DNA of 64,000 nt, from NCBI RefSeq assembly GCF_014696825.1, contig NZ_JACJQU010000024.1, forward strand, positions 1-64,000. Reading direction: 5' to 3'. The stretch comes from Anabaena sphaerica FACHB-251. GTDB taxonomy: Bacteria > Cyanobacteriota > Cyanobacteriia > Cyanobacteriales > Nostocaceae. The notes under the pieces are model-generated. The model was not told the DNA's origin. It saw only the letters and a list, made by a program, of their open reading frames with translations, and did no database searches. Of the stretch, positions 63,431 through 64,000 are shown one piece after another. The first letter of the stretch is position 1. Each line of letters starts with the position of its first letter. The translations under genes and the position numbers were made by a program.

Positions 63431-63805
63431 TTACCAACCAAATAAGTCAGCTAATAAATTAATAAGATTCATAGGATTAAAGGGTTTAGTTAACAAACCT
63501 ACAACCCGTAATTGAGAAAGTTGCTTTTTGTCTTCAGGCTGCACTTTCGCAGTCAGAAATGCGACCGGAATATCTTGAGTAAGAGGATTTGCTTGCAATT
63601 TTTTTAGTACCTCAATCCCACTCATATGTGGCATTGAAACATCTAATATGATACCATCTGGTTTTTCAATTTCAGCTAAATACAATCCTTCTTCACCTGA
63701 ACTAGCTAATAAAACTTTCCATCCAGCAATATCTTCTAAACATCCCTGAATTACAGCTTGAATTGCTTCTTCATCATCAATAACTAGCACCCGTTTTGTA
63801 GACAT
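63431..63805 (-). CDS. Stand-alone response regulator receiver
   Basis: A 124-residue receiver: RVLVIDDEEAIQAVIQG with the acidic pair, GIILDVSMPHMSG with the phosphoacceptor Asp, and GLLTKPFNPMNL with Lys. It starts 6 bases after the stop of the histidine kinase that enters from the right edge, so it is the likely partner of that kinase in an operon. Confidence 0.88.
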   Translation of the reverse strand: MSTKRVLVIDDEEAIQAVIQGCLEDIAGWKVLLASSGEEGLYLAEIEKPDGIILDVSMPHMSGIEVLKKLQANPLTQDIPVAFLTAKVQPEDKKQLSQLRVVGLLTKPFNPMNLINLLADLFGW

Positions 63806-63811
63806 AACTTC

Positions 63812-64000
63812 TCAAGTATTCTCATTATGATTTTCTCGAAGTGGTAATGTAAAGAAAAATGTGCTGCCTTGTCCTAAATTGCTCTCTGCCCAAATCTGCC
63901 CTTCATGTTGTTGGATAATATTCCGACAAATTGACAAACCCAAACCTGTACCACCTTTTTCTCTAGAATCGCTAGAATCAACTTGCTGAAACCAACCAAA
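63812..64000 (-). CDS. Histidine kinase, C-terminal end (partial at window edge)
   Basis: The last 62 residues of a sensor kinase ATPase domain run in from the right edge. [20 protein letters not shown] is the G2 box, [17 protein letters not shown] follows, and [15 protein letters not shown] ends at TGA 63814-63812. It closely resembles the end of the phytochrome kinase at 56959. The rest is outside the window. Confidence 0.85.
   Translation of the reverse strand, partial: FGWFQQVDSSDSREKGGTGLGLSICRNIIQQHEGQIWAESNLGQGSTFFFTLPLRENHNENT

Overview
The window looks like chromosomal DNA of a filamentous, Nostocales-type cyanobacterium. It is rich in the HIP1 octamer GCGATCGC, has heptameric tandem repeats and many small dispersed and miniature elements, and carries a cyanobacterial minCDE operon, a cyanophycinase, a bacteriophytochrome and multi-domain response regulators. 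No rRNA, tRNA or CRISPR array was recognised.

Layout. 1-1460: a frame-broken TnpB remnant and a two-helix membrane protein gene interrupted by a 21-nt repeat. 1482-5161: a four-carbon-acid-sugar kinase family gene, then minC, minD, minE. 5803-11827: a GH13 branching-type enzyme, a cyanophycinase-like S51 peptidase, an M6 metalloprotease and a small secreted protein. 11878-18522: a lasso-peptide cluster, with an exporter gene interrupted by a 21-nt repeat, a precursor, a fused leader-binding/leader-peptidase protein and an Asn-synthetase-like cyclase. A membrane-anchored pentapeptide-repeat protein sits inside it. 18533-53656: a large exopolysaccharide or glycan locus. It has a WecG-type transferase, a Wzc-like tyrosine kinase, amino-sugar nucleotide genes (acyltransferase, oxidoreductase, two DegT aminotransferases, epimerase, formyltransferase), a metallo-beta-lactamase/Rieske fusion, a FemAB-like transferase, many glycosyltransferases, two FkbM methyltransferases, an ABC flippase, a PhyH oxygenase and a Wzy-like polymerase. 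54112-64000: a light and two-component signalling island with a bacteriophytochrome kinase, other histidine kinases, stand-alone receivers and an OmpR-HPt-REC-REC hybrid.

How it fits together. The glycan genes run almost entirely on the plus strand with short gaps and several ATGA overlaps, so they probably act together to make, modify, flip and polymerise a repeat unit containing amino sugars. In the lasso cluster the precursor is matured by the B1-B2 fusion and cyclase, but the exporter looks broken.

The most striking structural signal is a family of 21- and 24-nt repeats that split HIP1 sites, always at GCGAT^CGC. Three lie in genes. Two give in-frame stop codons (a membrane protein and the lasso exporter), and one adds eight residues in frame to an aminotransferase. 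Deleting each insert on paper restores both the HIP1 octamer and the expected protein. Miniature elements with TA target duplications are common in the gaps, some nested in one another.
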